From NCBI GenBank assembly GCA_000824825.2, contig LM655177.1:12575-76574 (forward strand): a DNA stretch of 64,000 nt. The letters are read 5' to 3'. The position numbers were made by a program, and so were the translations under genes. The stretch is from Mesorhizobium sp. ORS 3324 (GTDB taxonomy: Bacteria; Pseudomonadota; Alphaproteobacteria; Rhizobiales; Rhizobiaceae). Every line of letters begins with the position of its first letter. Position 1 is the first letter of the stretch. Shown piece by piece: positions 62,332-64,000 of the stretch. Under the pieces are notes generated by a model. That model was not told where the DNA came from. It worked only from the letters and a program-made list of their open reading frames with translations, and did no database searches.

Positions 62332-64000
62332 ATGCTGATTGAGACGAAGCTGCAGCCGCCCCATCTGCGCGACGCCCTGGTTCAGAGGCCGCGTCTGCTG
62401 CGCATTCTGGAGACCGCGACGGCAGGCAAGTTGGCGGTGGTGACCTCTCCCGCCGGCTTCGGCAAATCGACACTGCTCTCGCAATGGGCGGCGGCTGTCT
62501 CGAACGGCAACGGAGAGGTTGCGTGGCTGTCGATCGACAGGCTGGACAACGACCTTGCCCGCTTCCTCAAATATCTTGCCGCCGCGCTCCACCGCGTCGA
62601 CCCGGCCGTTGCCGGCAACGCTGAATCGCTGATCGACTCCAGCCCGGTGACGCCAGTCGATTCCATCCTCACAGGCATTATCAATCAGCTTTCGCGCCGC
62701 ACCGCGCCGATCTACCTCGTCCTCGACGACGCCCACCTCATCGTCTCCAGCGAGATCGCCGCCTTCCTGAACATGCTGGTCGCCTACGCGCCGCCGGCGT
62801 TGCACGTCGTGTTGGCCACCCGCGGCGAGCTGCCGCTCGAGCTCGCCAACATGAAGATGAAGGGGCATGTCGTCAGCCTCGGCGACAGCGACCTGCGCTT
62901 CTCGCTCGAGGAGACCGAGGAATATCTCGGCAATGTCTGCGGCCTCGACCTCACCGTCTCGGCCGTGGTGGCGCTGCACCACAAGACGGAAGGCTGGCCG
63001 GCCGGGCTGCAGCTGGCAGCACTGGCCTTGGCGCATGAGGGATCGAAAGAGGCCTTCATCGCCGAATTCTCCGGCAGCCAGCGTGACGTGGCGATGTTCC
63101 TGACCCATGACGTCCTGGCGCGCCAGGCGCCCGAGATCCAGGACTTCCTGCTCAGAACCTCGATCCTCGATCGTTTCTGTCTGGGCCTTGTCGAGGCGGT
63201 CTGCCCCGACCATGACGCCGCTGCCGCGCTGGCCACGATAGAGCAATCGAACCTGTTCCTGATCGCCCTCGATTCCTCCGGCCAGTGGTTCCGCTACCAC
63301 CACCTGTTCTCCGAATTCCTGCGCAACCGGCTGGATGCCTGGGCGCCCGAGGCCCGCAGGAATCTGCATCGCTCCGCAGCCGCCTGGCTGGCGGCCAGGG
63401 GTCATGTCTCGGACGCGGTCGATCACGCGCTTGCCAGCGGCGACGCCGACGATGCGGCGCGGCTGGTCGAGAAATGCGCCATGCCGCTCACCATGCAGGG
63501 CCACATACCGAAGCTCACGGAGTGGCTGAACCAGCTTCCGGACGATCTCATCGCCGCCCGTCCGCGTCTGCTGCTGGCGCGTGTCTGGGCGCAGTTCCAT
63601 ATGAGCCGGCCACGTCAGGCGGTTCGCATCCTCAAGCAGGCCAAGATCCTGGTCGGCCAGCTTTCCGACCGTGGCGCGATCGACCGTGCGACGACCCGTT
63701 CGCTCAAGGCCGAACTGCAGACGCTGACGGCCGGCGTCATCAGCGCCACCGACCGCTCCCGCACCGCGACCCGCGTCGCTTCGCGCTGGCTGGCCGACTT
63801 TCCGGAGGACGAGCCCTTCGCGCGCGGCACGCTCGCCAACATCTGCGCCTTCAGCCATTATTCGCTGGGCGAGCTGGACGCCGCGCGGCTGCGCAGCCTC
63901 GCCGCGCGCGATCATCATGCGGTCGCCAATTCCGTCTTCGGCATCGTCTATTGCGACCTCCTGCTCGGGCTGGTCGAGATTTCCGCCGGAAACCTGGCCG
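62332..64000 (+). CDS. MalT-like LuxR-family ATP-dependent regulator (partial, runs off the window)
   Basis: An open frame of 556 codons without a stop from the ATG at 62332 to the window end. It begins MLIETKLQPPHLRDALVQRPRL, the usual start of large MalT-like regulators, with P-loop SPAGFGKST (about residues 38-46), Walker B YLVLDDAH, EGWPAGLQLAAL, FRYHHLFSEFLR and then TPR-like helical repeats. A C-terminal LuxR HTH would lie beyond the window. It diverges from the FadR-type gene and may regulate the sugar-acid operon or a locus to the right. Confidence 0.88.
   Translation, partial: MLIETKLQPPHLRDALVQRPRLLRILETATAGKLAVVTSPAGFGKSTLLSQWAAAVSNGNGEVAWLSIDRLDNDLARFLKYLAAALHRVDPAVAGNAESLIDSSPVTPVDSILTGIINQLSRRTAPIYLVLDDAHLIVSSEIAAFLNMLVAYAPPALHVVLATRGELPLELANMKMKGHVVSLGDSDLRFSLEETEEYLGNVCGLDLTVSAVVALHHKTEGWPAGLQLAALALAHEGSKEAFIAEFSGSQRDVAMFLTHDVLARQAPEIQDFLLRTSILDRFCLGLVEAVCPDHDAAAALATIEQSNLFLIALDSSGQWFRYHHLFSEFLRNRLDAWAPEARRNLHRSAAAWLAARGHVSDAVDHALASGDADDAARLVEKCAMPLTMQGHIPKLTEWLNQLPDDLIAARPRLLLARVWAQFHMSRPRQAVRILKQAKILVGQLSDRGAIDRATTRSLKAELQTLTAGVISATDRSRTATRVASRWLADFPEDEPFARGTLANICAFSHYSLGELDAARLRSLAARDHHAVANSVFGIVYCDLLLGLVEISAGNLA

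Noticed and set aside
62284..63918. A 544-codon minus-strand frame near the window end
   Set aside because: It is the complement of the MalT-like gene, whose P-loop, Walker B and helical repeats are unmistakable on the plus strand.

Overview
The window looks like chromosomal DNA of an alphaproteobacterium of the order Hyphomicrobiales, most like Mesorhizobium. The grounds are high GC, dense operons with ATGA/GTGA/TGATG overlaps, many ABC importers next to GntR/FadR, TetR and LuxR regulators, a biuret hydrolase very like the Rhizobium enzyme as I remember it, and several palindromic repeat families typical of Mesorhizobium intergenic DNA. The genus is an inference from memory. I see no rRNA, tRNA, CRISPR array, intact insertion sequence, phage or plasmid gene.

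Layout. (1) 175-7861: a divergent sugar or glycoside catabolic locus with three xylose-isomerase-like TIM-barrel proteins, a Gfo/Idh/MocA oxidoreductase, an enolase-superfamily dehydratase, a FadR-type regulator and a D-2-hydroxyacid dehydrogenase. (2) 7965-10993: amidase, GFA-family zinc protein, the C-terminal remnant of an MFS transporter, and a membrane-anchored cytochrome c. (3) 11366-17020: a complete CUT1 sugar ABC importer with two ATPases and a 73-aa two-helix membrane protein. (4) 17375-20688: TetR regulator divergent from a UPF0261 (Tm-1-like) / PEP-hydrolase-like TIM barrel / cupin operon. (5) 20899-28279: M24 peptidase divergent from a dipeptide/opine-type ABC importer that ends in an ATC-hydrolase-like gene. 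(6) 28276-36146: FAD amine oxidoreductase, glutamine-synthetase-like ligase, SDR and a Pot-type ABC importer, with a divergent LuxR-type regulator. (7) 37064-46368: GntR regulator, then a BMP-family ABC importer fused into one operon with biuret hydrolase, a second cysteine hydrolase, a cupin and allophanate hydrolase. (8) 46476-48623: uxuA and a divergent GntR regulator. (9) 49083-55696: a second GS-like ligase and a yhiI-rbbA-yhhJ type efflux operon. (10) 55708-62130: galactonate-dehydratase-like enolase, SDR and a CUT2 sugar importer under a FadR-type regulator, followed by a MalT-like regulator that runs off the window end.

How the parts fit. A FadR-class operator, TGGT-N3-ACCA, occurs upstream of the sugar catabolic genes, of the CUT1 importer, and between the M24 peptidase and its peptide importer, so these may form one regulon; the FadR gene at 6156 is the obvious candidate regulator. 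The biuret operon is preceded by a textbook sigma-54 promoter, TGGCACG-N4-TTGCA, with a probable GntR operator overlapping its -12 element, which suggests nitrogen control plus local repression. A third operator type, TCATATGATCTA, marks the enolase/CUT2 operon and its own FadR regulator. Four of the five importers carry a perfect stem-loop directly after the binding-protein gene, probably to raise binding-protein expression over that of the membrane parts. One ABC ATPase carries a 60-residue in-frame insertion made by a palindromic repeat element.
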